Assembly (NCBI RefSeq): GCF_015689335.1
Contig: NZ_CP065053.1
Coordinates: forward strand, 4,836,001 to 4,900,000
Direction: 5' to 3'
Source of the DNA: Massilia antarctica
GTDB taxonomy: Bacteria; Pseudomonadota; Gammaproteobacteria; Burkholderiales; Burkholderiaceae_D
DNA length: 64,000 nucleotides
Every line of letters begins with the position of its first letter. Within the stretch, counting starts at the first letter, position 1. Made by a program: the position numbers and the translations under genes. The notes below the pieces were generated by a model that saw only the letters and a list, made by a program, of their open reading frames with translations, was not told the DNA's origin and did not search any database. Below are positions 54,286 to 62,502 of this stretch, in pieces.

Positions 54286-56724
54286 ATGCACCTGATCGTC
54301 AAATGCCTGGCGCTGCTGGTGGCGGGCGCCGTCGCCGGCAGCGCGTGCGGCCAGGCCCTGCTGCACGTCGATGCCAGCGCGCCGGCCCGGGCGCCGCTTG
54401 AAAACCAGCTGCAAATGGGCGCATCGCTGTCGCCGTCGGGTGAGCGCATCGGCGCCAACAGCCAGTACCTGACCCGCAACGGCAAGCCGTGGATGCCGGT
54501 GATGGGCGAATTCCATTACAGCCGCACCCCGGCCGACGAATGGGAAGCGGAGCTGCGCAAGATGAAGGCGGCCGGTATCGACGTCGTCGCCACTTACATC
54601 ATGTGGAACCACCACGAAGAGCGGCAGGGCAGCTGGGCCTGGAGCGGCCAGCGCGACCTGCGCCGCTTCGTGCAGCTGGCCGCCAGCGCGGGCCTGGACG
54701 TGGTGGTGCGGGTCGGTCCCTGGGTGCATGCGGAAGTGCGCTACGGCGGCATTCCCGACTGGGTGGTGGGCGCCATGCCCACGCGCGGTGACGACCCGCA
54801 GTATCTGCGCCACGTGGCAAGCCTGTACGGCCAGATCGGCCGCCAGCTCAAGGGCTTGCTGTGGAAGGATGGCGGCCGCGTGATCGGCGTGCAGATCGAA
54901 AACGAATACAACCTCGATGGCCCGGGCGAAGGCGCCGGCCATATCAGCACCCTCAAGCGCATGGCGCGCGCGGCGGGCCTGGACGTGCCGCTGTACACCG
55001 TCACCGGTTGGGACCAGACGGTGTATCCGTCCGGCGAAGTCACGCCGGTGTTCGGCGGCTATCCCGACGAGCCATGGGCGCGCTCAACCGGCGAACTGCC
55101 GCCGAAAGAAACCTACGCCTTCCGTTTCGACAGCCGCGTCAGCGGCGACCTCGGTGCGCAGACCAAAGCCAGCGCGCGCGGCAGCGCCGACACCGATATC
55201 GACAAAACCCCGTTCCTGGGAGCCGAATACGGCGCCGGCCTTCCGTTCATGTACCGCCGCCGGCCGGTGGTATCGAGCGACGACATCGCGTCGATGTTGC
55301 CGGTGCAGCTGGGCTCCGGCGTGAACCTGGTCGGCTACTACATGTTCCACGGCGGGCGCAATCCGGTCGGCATGTCCACCCTGGAAGAAAGCACGCTCAC
55401 CGGCGGCTACAACGACACCCCGATGATCAGCTACGACTTCCAGGCGCCGCTCGGCCCGGACGGCCAGCAGCGTCCCGTGCTCGCGCGCCTGCGGCCCTTC
55501 CACCTGTTCATGCGCGACTTCGGCGAGCGCCTCGCGCCCATGACGGTGCGCAAACCGGACGTGGTGCCCACCGGCCCGGACGACCTGACAACGCCGCGCT
55601 TTGCCGTGCGCAGCCAGGGCGACAGCGCCTTTCTGTTCGTGAGCAACCACGTGCGCCAGTATCCGATGGCGGTGCAGCGCCAGGTGCGCTTCTCGGTCAA
55701 GCTGCCCGGCCAGAGCGTGGAGTTCCCGCGCCAGCCGGTCGACCTGGCCGACGGTAGTTACTTTATCTGGCCGGTCAACATGGACCTGGACGGCACCCGG
55801 CTGACGTATGCCACGGCGCAGCCGGTGGCGCGGCTCGATAACGGCAAGGCCGGCATCGTGTACGTATTCGCGGCCAGCGCCGGCATCCCGGTCGAACTGG
55901 GGTTCGATACCGCCGCCGCCAGCAGCCTCGCGGCACCCGGCGCGCGCATCGCCCAGGATGGCGGCAAGACTGTCATCGATGGCATCGCCCCCGGCACCCA
56001 GGCAGCGGTAACGATCCGGCGCGCCGGCAAGCCACCCGTGACCTTGCTGGTGCTCACCCCGGAACAGTCGCAGCAACTGGCGATCGGCCAGCTGGCCGGC
56101 CAGCGCCGCCTCGTCATCGGGGCCCAGCAAACCTGGTTCATCGATGGCGGTCTGCGCATGCGCTCGGACGGCAATCCGGCTTTCCGCTTTGCCGTGTATC
56201 CGGCGCTGGCGCACACGCCCAAGGCCGGTGTGCCGCTCGGCGCAGGCCAGGACGGCATGTTCCAGTCGTTTGCCGCCACCTTGCCGGCGCGCAGCCTTGA
56301 CGCGACGTTCAAGCCGGTGCGCGCGGCGCGCCTGGTGCGCCCCGTGATGATCGGCGGCCTGGCCAACGCCGCGCTGCAACCGCTGCCCGAGAGTTTCAGC
56401 GCCGCCGCGGCCTGGTCGATCGACCTGCCGCGAGACAAGAACAAGCTCGATGCGCTGGTCGAACTCGATTTCGTCGGCGACATCGGACGCCTGTTCAACG
56501 GTACCCGCATGCTCGACGACTGGTACTACAGCGGCTACGGCTGGCAATTCGCGGCGCGCCACGCAGGCAGCGGTCCGCTGACGCTGTCGGTGCTGCCGCT
56601 GCGCGCCGACGCCCCGGTCTACATTCCCAAAGAAGGGCGCCCGGATTTCGGCGGCAGGGAGCAGATCGCCGAACTGCGCGCCGTGCGCGTGACGCCGATC
56701 TACCAGCTCGACGTGAAGGCATGA
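54286..56724 (+). CDS. GH35 beta-galactosidase
   Basis: An 812-residue exported hydrolase with a signal peptide ending near SACGQA. The GH35 barrel has YIMWNHHEERQG, VRVGPWVHAEVRYGGIPDW, IENEY (acid/base Glu207) and LGAEYGAG (nucleophile Glu314). The remaining 400 residues are beta-sandwich domains that often bind the polysaccharide. It cleaves terminal beta-galactose, probably from pectic galactan or arabinogalactan. CGGAGA precedes the ATG. The stop overlaps the next ATG (ATGA), so the sugar released here is probably handled by the downstream genes. Confidence 0.92.
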   Translation: MHLIVKCLALLVAGAVAGSACGQALLHVDASAPARAPLENQLQMGASLSPSGERIGANSQYLTRNGKPWMPVMGEFHYSRTPADEWEAELRKMKAAGIDVVATYIMWNHHEERQGSWAWSGQRDLRRFVQLAASAGLDVVVRVGPWVHAEVRYGGIPDWVVGAMPTRGDDPQYLRHVASLYGQIGRQLKGLLWKDGGRVIGVQIENEYNLDGPGEGAGHISTLKRMARAAGLDVPLYTVTGWDQTVYPSGEVTPVFGGYPDEPWARSTGELPPKETYAFRFDSRVSGDLGAQTKASARGSADTDIDKTPFLGAEYGAGLPFMYRRRPVVSSDDIASMLPVQLGSGVNLVGYYMFHGGRNPVGMSTLEESTLTGGYNDTPMISYDFQAPLGPDGQQRPVLARLRPFHLFMRDFGERLAPMTVRKPDVVPTGPDDLTTPRFAVRSQGDSAFLFVSNHVRQYPMAVQRQVRFSVKLPGQSVEFPRQPVDLADGSYFIWPVNMDLDGTRLTYATAQPVARLDNGKAGIVYVFAASAGIPVELGFDTAAASSLAAPGARIAQDGGKTVIDGIAPGTQAAVTIRRAGKPPVTLLVLTPEQSQQLAIGQLAGQRRLVIGAQQTWFIDGGLRMRSDGNPAFRFAVYPALAHTPKAGVPLGAGQDGMFQSFAATLPARSLDATFKPVRAARLVRPVMIGGLANAALQPLPESFSAAAAWSIDLPRDKNKLDALVELDFVGDIGRLFNGTRMLDDWYYSGYGWQFAARHAGSGPLTLSVLPLRADAPVYIPKEGRPDFGGREQIAELRAVRVTPIYQLDVKA

Positions 56725-57569
56725 CGATGACAGTGCCATCGTCACGTTTATCGCAGCATGCGGGGCGCTGCCTGCGCTGGGATGCGCGCGGCAACCGCTG
56801 GTGGTGGGCGGGCAGCGGCGCGCACGCGGTGCACGCCGTGGCCGAGCAGGACCCGGCACCGCTGGCCTGCCGCCTGCCGGATGCCGCCGGCCTGCTGGCG
56901 CACTGCGCATCCGGGCGCGTGCTGCTCGGCCTGAGCAAGCGCCTCGGCTTCTCCGAGCCGGGCCGCGACGCCAGGGCGCGCCAGTTGCGCGTGCAGCCGC
57001 TGGTGGCGGTGGACGCCGCCGAGCCGCGCACGGCGATCAGCGACGGCAGCACCGACCGCCGCGGCTTCCTGGTATTCGGCACCCGCAACGTGGCCGCGGA
57101 CGGGCGCGCGATCGGCAGTTTTTATCAGTTTTCGGGCAAGTACGGCTTGCGCCGGCTGGCCTTGCCGGTGGTGGCCGAAGCGAGCGCGATCTGCTTCAGC
57201 GCCGACGGCAAGCGCATGTTTTTCGCCGACGCGCAGGGCTGCGCGCTGCTCGCCTGCGACTATGACGCCGAACGCGGGCGCGTGGGCGCCGTCAAGGTGT
57301 TCGCCCAGCTCGACGCCGGCGCCACCCCGCGCGGCGCGGTGCTCGACACGGCCGGCTGCCTGTGGAACGCCCAGGCCGGCCAGTTGGTCCAGTACGCGCC
57401 CGACGGCAAGGTAGTACGGCGCATCGCGCTCGATTGCAGCAGCATCGCCTTTGGCGGTGCTGGTCTTACGCAGCTCGCCGCAGTAGGCGAGGGCGGTTTG
57501 TTTACCGTGTCTGTACCCGGCGTCGCGGGCCAGCCAGACAGTCCATTCGACGATCATCCATCACAATAA
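56721..57569 (+). CDS. SMP-30/gluconolactonase-like protein
   Basis: A 282-residue protein with the SMP-30/LRE beta-propeller pattern: RWDARGNRWWWAG at the start, DGSTDRRGFLVFGTRN, AICFSADGKRMFFADAQG and AVLDTAGCLWNAQAGQLVQYAPDGKV. By context it would hydrolyse galactonolactone to galactonate for DgoD. Compared with typical SMP-30 lactonases, the metal-ligand region near the N-terminus is hard to place, so activity is inferred. It is translationally coupled to the GH35 gene. Confidence 0.72.
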   Translation: MTMTVPSSRLSQHAGRCLRWDARGNRWWWAGSGAHAVHAVAEQDPAPLACRLPDAAGLLAHCASGRVLLGLSKRLGFSEPGRDARARQLRVQPLVAVDAAEPRTAISDGSTDRRGFLVFGTRNVAADGRAIGSFYQFSGKYGLRRLALPVVAEASAICFSADGKRMFFADAQGCALLACDYDAERGRVGAVKVFAQLDAGATPRGAVLDTAGCLWNAQAGQLVQYAPDGKVVRRIALDCSSIAFGGAGLTQLAAVGEGGLFTVSVPGVAGQPDSPFDDHPSQ

Positions 57570-57586
57570 ATCAACAGGAGACCACC

Positions 57587-58576
57587 ATGAAAACCTTCCC
57601 CATCCTCGCAAAGCTGGCCGCGGCCGCAGTAGTTGCATGCGCTTTCGGCGCCGCCCAGGCGGCCGACCCGGTCAAGATCGGCTTCCTGGTCAAGCAGGCC
57701 GAGGAACCGTGGTTCCAGGACGAATGGCGCTACGCCGAGCAAGCCGCCAAGGACAAGGGCTTCACCCTGATCAAGATCGGCATCCCGAACGGCGAAAAAA
57801 TGATCGCCGCGATCGACAACCTGGCCGCGCAAAAGGCCCAGGGCTTTGTCATCTGCGCGCCGGACGTCAAGCTGGGCAAGGCGGTCGAACGCGCCGCCAC
57901 GCGCAATCACATGAAAGTCGTCTCGGTCGACGACCGCCTGCTCGATGGCGCCGGCAAGCCGCTGGCATCGGTGCCGCACATGGGCATTTCGGGCTACGAA
58001 ATCGGCAAGCAGGTGGGCGGCGGACTGGCCGCCGAAATCAAGACGCGCGGCTGGAACCTGGCCGAGGTCGGCATCCTGCGCGTGTCGTACGACCAGTTGC
58101 CGACGGCGCGCGAGCGCACCATGGGCGCGGTCGACACGCTGAAAGCGGCCGGCGTGCCGGCGGCGAACGTCGTCGACGCGCCGCAGTCGAAGACCGATAC
58201 CGAATCGGCCTTCAACGCCGCCAACATCGCTTACACCAAGCAGCAGCGCTTCAAGCACTGGGTGGCGGTGGGCCTGAACGATGAAGCGGTGCTCGGCGCC
58301 GTGCGCGCGGCCGAAGGACGCGGCATGCGCGCCGATTCCATGATCGGCATCGGCATCGGCGGCAGCAAGACGGCCCTGAACGAATTCGCCAAGCCGCAGC
58401 CGACCGGGTTCTTCGGCACCGTGATGATCAGCCCGAAACGCCACGGCTACGAAACCGCCGCCAATCTGTACGACTGGATCGCCACCAACAAGGTCCCGGC
58501 GGCGGAAACGCTCACCGCCGGCACCTTGATGACGCGCGCCAATGCCGCCAAGGTGCACGCCGAGATGGAGCAGTGA
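57587..58576 (+). CDS. sugar ABC transporter substrate-binding protein (AraF-like)
   Basis: A 329-residue periplasmic protein with a signal peptide ending near AAQA. It is of the ribose/galactose/arabinose family: KIGFLVKQAEEPWFQDEWRYAEQAAKDKGF, GFVICAPDVKLG, VVSVDDRLLD and a GLNDEAVLGAVRAAEGRG hinge part, most like AraF. In this setting it more likely binds galactose or both sugars, as AraF-like ChvE proteins do. CAGGAG precedes the ATG. It is six bases upstream of the ATPase gene. Confidence 0.88.
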   Translation: MKTFPILAKLAAAAVVACAFGAAQAADPVKIGFLVKQAEEPWFQDEWRYAEQAAKDKGFTLIKIGIPNGEKMIAAIDNLAAQKAQGFVICAPDVKLGKAVERAATRNHMKVVSVDDRLLDGAGKPLASVPHMGISGYEIGKQVGGGLAAEIKTRGWNLAEVGILRVSYDQLPTARERTMGAVDTLKAAGVPAANVVDAPQSKTDTESAFNAANIAYTKQQRFKHWVAVGLNDEAVLGAVRAAEGRGMRADSMIGIGIGGSKTALNEFAKPQPTGFFGTVMISPKRHGYETAANLYDWIATNKVPAAETLTAGTLMTRANAAKVHAEMEQ

Positions 58577-58582
58577 TCAACG

Positions 58583-60118
58583 ATGTCCGCTTACCTCCAG
58601 TTTGACCAGGTCTCCAAGCACTTCCCCGGCGTGATCGCGCTCGGGGGCGTCAGCTTCGAGGCCCATGCCGGGACCGTGCACGGCCTGCTGGGCGAAAACG
58701 GCGCCGGCAAGTCGACCCTGCTCAAGATCCTGGGCGGGCAGTACCGCCCGGACGGCGGGCGCCTGCTGCTGGACGGGCGCGAAGTGCGCTTCGGTTCGGC
58801 CAGCGACGCCATCGCCGCGGGCGTGGCTATCATCCATCAGGAACTGCAGTACGTTCCCGAGTTGACGGTCGCCGAGAACGTCCTGCTGGGCCGCATGCCG
58901 ACCCGCATGGGCTTTCTCGACAAGGGCGCCGCCAACAAGCTGGTGTCCGAGCGCCTTGCCAAGATCGGCGTGGACCTCGACCCGAATGCGCGCCTGGCCG
59001 ATCTGTCGATCGCCCAGCGCCAGATGGTCGAGATCTGCAAGGCCGTGATGCAGGACGCCCAGGTCATCGCATTCGACGAACCGACCAGCAGCCTCTCGCA
59101 CCGCGAAACGGAAATCCTGTTCCGGCTGGTGCGCGATCTGCGCGCCGAAGGCCGCACCTTGATCTACATCTCGCACCGGCTGGAAGAACTGTACGCGCTG
59201 TGCGACACCTGCACCATCTTCCGGGACGGGCGCAAGGTCGCCACCCACCCGGTGATGGCCGACGTGCCGCGCGACCGTTTGATCAGCGACATGGTCGGGC
59301 GCGAGCTGAGCGACATCTACGATTACCGCGAGCGTGAACTGGGCGCCGAGCGCCTGACGGTGCGCGGCATGGCCGACGGCTGCGACTTTTCCGTGCGCGC
59401 CGGCGAAGTGCTGGGCTTTTTCGGCCTGGTGGGCGCCGGGCGCAGCGAATTGATGCGCCAGATGTACGGCGCCGACAAGCGCGCTCCCGGCACCGTGATC
59501 CTCGACGGCGCGCCGGTAGCGATGGGCGGGCCGTCGGCGGCGATTGCGGCCGGCATCGTCCTGTGCCCCGAAGACCGCAAGGAGCAGGGCATCCTGGCCC
59601 AGTCCTCGGTGGCCGAGAACATCAATATCAGCTGCCGCCGCCACGCGCTGCTGGGCGGCGTGTTTCTGCGCCATGCGCGCGAGGCGGCGCTGGCCGACGA
59701 ATTCATCGCGCGCCTGCGCATCAAGACCCCCAGCCGGGAGCAGGAAATCCGCCTGCTCTCGGGCGGCAACCAGCAGAAAGTGATCCTGGCGCGCTGGCTG
59801 GCCGAACCGGGCCTGAAAGTACTGGTGCTCGATGAACCGACGCGCGGCATCGACGTGGGCGCCAAGAACGACATTTACCGCATCATCCACGAAGTGGCCG
59901 CGCGCGGCTGCTGCGTGATCGTGGTGTCGAGCGAACTGCCGGAAGTGCTGGGCATCGCCGACCGCGTGGCGGTGATGCGCGACGGCCGCATCGTCGGCCA
60001 GCTGGCGCGTGCCGACGCCGACGAACAAGCGGTGCTGCGCCTGGCGCTGCCCGATACCAATAACGATAACGATAACAGCGGCGACAACGCCGATACCACT
60101 TCCCGGAGAACCGCATGA
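58583..60118 (+). CDS. sugar ABC transporter ATP-binding protein (AraG/MglA-like)
   Basis: A 511-residue protein with two ATPase domains, the usual form for monosaccharide importers. The first has [28 protein letters not shown] and [12 protein letters not shown]. The second has [15 protein letters not shown] (a degenerate Walker A, normal for this family), [15 protein letters not shown] and [14 protein letters not shown]. It energises import through the downstream permease. The last four bases overlap the permease start (ATGA). Confidence 0.93.
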   Translation: MSAYLQFDQVSKHFPGVIALGGVSFEAHAGTVHGLLGENGAGKSTLLKILGGQYRPDGGRLLLDGREVRFGSASDAIAAGVAIIHQELQYVPELTVAENVLLGRMPTRMGFLDKGAANKLVSERLAKIGVDLDPNARLADLSIAQRQMVEICKAVMQDAQVIAFDEPTSSLSHRETEILFRLVRDLRAEGRTLIYISHRLEELYALCDTCTIFRDGRKVATHPVMADVPRDRLISDMVGRELSDIYDYRERELGAERLTVRGMADGCDFSVRAGEVLGFFGLVGAGRSELMRQMYGADKRAPGTVILDGAPVAMGGPSAAIAAGIVLCPEDRKEQGILAQSSVAENINISCRRHALLGGVFLRHAREAALADEFIARLRIKTPSREQEIRLLSGGNQQKVILARWLAEPGLKVLVLDEPTRGIDVGAKNDIYRIIHEVAARGCCVIVVSSELPEVLGIADRVAVMRDGRIVGQLARADADEQAVLRLALPDTNNDNDNSGDNADTTSRRTA

Positions 60119-61101
60119 GCACCATTCCACTCACCCACACCGGCGCCCCCGTGCCGGCAGGCCGCCAGCGCGCGCTCCTGATCGAATACAGCATGCCGCT
60201 GGCGTACGCGGTGCTGTTCGCCGTGCTGGCGGCCACGGTCGATAACTTCTTCTCGGTCGCCAACGTGGTCGGGCTGATGCTGTCGGTGGCGCAGATCGGC
60301 ATGGTCGCCTGCACCATGATGCTGTGCCTGGCCTCGCGCGACTTCGACCTGTCGGTCGGCTCCACCATCGCCTTTGCCGGTGTGCTCGGGGCCATGGTCC
60401 TGGAACGCACCGGCAGCGTGACCCTGGCGGTGGGCGCCGGCCTCGGTGCGGGCGCCCTGATCGGCGCCGGCAACGGCGTGCTGATTGCCTACCTGCGCGT
60501 GAACGCGCTGATCGCCACACTGGCCACCATGCTGATGGTGCGCGGGCTGGCCTTCATCGCCTCGCAAGGGCAGGCGGTCGGCATCAATTCCGACGCATTC
60601 ATCGCGTTCGGCGACGCCCAGGTATTCGGCCTGCCGCTGCCGGTGCTGGTGGCCGGCGCCTGCTTCCTGATTTTCGGCGTGCTGCTCAATCATACGGTCT
60701 TCGGGCGCAATACCCTGGCCATCGGCGGCAATCCGGAAGCGGCGCGCCTGGCTGGCGTCAAGGTCGAGAAGCTGCGCGTGTGGATCTTCCTGCTGCAAGG
60801 GCTGGTGACCGCGCTGGCGGGTCTGATCCTGGCCTCGCGCATCACCAGCGGCCAGCCGAATGCGGCGCAAGGCTTCGAGCTCGATGTGATTTCGGCGTGC
60901 GTGCTCGGTGGCGTGTCGCTCCAGGGCGGCAAGGCGCGCATTTTCGGGGTGCTGATCGGCGTCCTGATCATGGGGACGGTGGAGAACGTGATGAATCTGC
61001 TGAACGTCGATTCGTTCTACCAGTATCTGGTGCGCGGCTCGATCTTGCTGGCCGCGGTCTTGCTCGACCAGCTCAAGGCACGGGGCGAGCGCCGCACCTA
61101 A
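60115..61101 (+). CDS. sugar ABC transporter permease (AraH-like)
   Basis: A 328-residue inner-membrane protein with about 8-10 helices. [21 protein letters not shown] and [25 protein letters not shown] are the signature regions of ribose/arabinose-type permeases, close to AraH. It completes a three-gene importer and is coupled to the ATPase gene by ATGA. The block ends here; an inverted-repeat region of about 300 bases follows. Confidence 0.92.
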   Translation: MSTIPLTHTGAPVPAGRQRALLIEYSMPLAYAVLFAVLAATVDNFFSVANVVGLMLSVAQIGMVACTMMLCLASRDFDLSVGSTIAFAGVLGAMVLERTGSVTLAVGAGLGAGALIGAGNGVLIAYLRVNALIATLATMLMVRGLAFIASQGQAVGINSDAFIAFGDAQVFGLPLPVLVAGACFLIFGVLLNHTVFGRNTLAIGGNPEAARLAGVKVEKLRVWIFLLQGLVTALAGLILASRITSGQPNAAQGFELDVISACVLGGVSLQGGKARIFGVLIGVLIMGTVENVMNLLNVDSFYQYLVRGSILLAAVLLDQLKARGERRT

Positions 61102-61124
61102 GTTCGCTTGCGCCACCACCGGCA

Positions 61125-61320
61125 CGTCGTTCCCGCGCAGGGCTAGGCGCCCCCACGGCAACCCAAGTCCGGCGCTCAGCCGACGGCTACGGTACAAAAT
61201 TGGATTCCCGCCTGCGCGGGAATGACGGAGCGTACGTTAACGGCATTAGCCTCCGGACTCGCCTCGTTCCAAGGAATTGGAGGAGTTTCCTAGAAACTGG
61301 AGGCTGCGCGGGAACGACGC
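61125..61320. repeat. REP/MITE-like element
   Basis: Outer arms CGTCGTTCCCGCGCAG and its exact complement are 164 bases apart. The centre carries ATTCCCGC-CTGC-GCGGGAAT followed by GACGG, the form of a common extragenic repeat of high-GC proteobacteria. It may also stabilise or end the ABC transporter mRNA. Confidence 0.65.
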
Positions 61321-61352
61321 GGGGGTGGTAGAAACGACTGACGTCATACATG

Positions 61353-61382
61353 TTGACGTTTTGCCTATTATGCAGATATCAT
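61353..61382 (+). promoter_or_regulatory. promoter of the LysR gene
   Basis: TTGACG at 61353-61358 and TATCAT at 61377-61382 with an 18-base spacer lie 27 bases before the ATG. Confidence 0.55.
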
Positions 61383-61409
61383 CGGGGTCCCCAACCCCGG
61401 CAACCATCC

Positions 61410-62369
61410 ATGTCTGATCCACGTTCCGACCGATTTGTGCGCTCCCACCTCAAGACCCGCCACCTGGTGCTGCTGGTCGAACTGGGCCGTCACGGTTCCA
61501 TCATGCACGCGGCGCAGGCCGCCAATCTGACCCAACCCGCCGCCTCCAAGCTGCTGGGCGAACTCGAACACGCGCTCGGCGTGCAGCTGTTCGAGCGCCT
61601 GCCGCGCGGGGTGGCGCCCACCTGGTACGGCCAGGTGCTGATCCGCCGCGCCGGCGCCGCCCTGGCCGAGATGGACGCCGCCCACCAGGAAGTGATGGAA
61701 CTGCTTTCCGGCCTGCGCGGCCGGGTCGACGTCGGCACCGTGCTCACGCCGTCCACCAGCCTGGTGCCGGCGGCGGTCAACCTGCTCAAGTCGCGCCACG
61801 CGCGAGTGCACGTGTCGATCAGCGTCGATACCAGCAAGATCCTGGTGCAGCGCCTGCGCGCCGGCGAACTCGATCTGGTGATCGGCCGCATCCTCGACAC
61901 CGGCGCCGCCGCCGAACTGCATTTCGAGCCGGTCACCGACGAACCCCACAGCCTGATCGTGCGCGCCGGCCATCCGCTGGCCGGGCGCAGCGACCTCACG
62001 CTCGACGAACTGGCGCGCCAGGGCTGGATCCTGCCGCCCAACGGCAGCATCCTGCGCGACCGCCTGACCGCCTTGTTCCTCGCGCGCGGCCTCGAACCGC
62101 CGGCGGAAACGGTCGAAACCCTCGCCCTTCCCGTGATCGCGCACCTGTTGACCGGTAGCGATATGGTGGTAGCGCTTCCGCTGGAACTGGTGGAGCCTTA
62201 TCTGCAAACCGGCCTGTTGACCGTGCTGCCGTTCGACCTGGGCATCCGCATGGACATGTACGGCATCATCACGCGCCGCCACCACCAGCTCTCGCCCGGC
62301 GCGGAGAACATGCTGGCCACGGTGCGCGAAGTGGCGGCCCTGCGTTATCCGCCCGCGCAAGCTATATGA
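61410..62369 (+). CDS. LysR family regulator, GbpR-like
   Basis: A 319-residue transcription factor. The helix-turn-helix is at about 17-70 (HLVLLVELGRHGSIMHAAQA, LTQPAASKLLGELEHALGVQLFER). The rest is a substrate-sensing domain. The HTH with the HLVLL-GSIMHAA pattern resembles GbpR, which controls galactose-binding protein genes in Azospirillum and Agrobacterium. Its position between the sugar importer and the TonB receptor supports control of both. An upstream in-frame stretch to 61350 lacks a good start; the ATG at 61410 is used. Confidence 0.88.
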   Translation: MSDPRSDRFVRSHLKTRHLVLLVELGRHGSIMHAAQAANLTQPAASKLLGELEHALGVQLFERLPRGVAPTWYGQVLIRRAGAALAEMDAAHQEVMELLSGLRGRVDVGTVLTPSTSLVPAAVNLLKSRHARVHVSISVDTSKILVQRLRAGELDLVIGRILDTGAAAELHFEPVTDEPHSLIVRAGHPLAGRSDLTLDELARQGWILPPNGSILRDRLTALFLARGLEPPAETVETLALPVIAHLLTGSDMVVALPLELVEPYLQTGLLTVLPFDLGIRMDMYGIITRRHHQLSPGAENMLATVREVAALRYPPAQAI

Positions 62370-62502
62370 TCTAAGCATGCTTTTTTATAAATAAGCAATT
62401 GGAATCATATCCCTGGAGTCCGTACGATCCTGACCATGACCCGGATTCGCGGACAGCAAAGCGAACTGCGCATGGCAGGACCCACCAACCCAGGAGACCT
62501 GT

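Larger units (their letters stand above)
61102..61409. other. intergenic region with REP-like inverted repeats and a promoter
   Basis: No gene is seen. It contains 16-base inverted repeats (61125-61140 and 61305-61320) around a central stem-loop (61204-61223). A promoter at 61353-61382 faces the LysR gene. Confidence 0.65.

Noticed and set aside
53053..54942. A 629-codon minus-strand open frame
   Set aside because: It is antisense to dgoD and GH35, which both have complete catalytic motifs.
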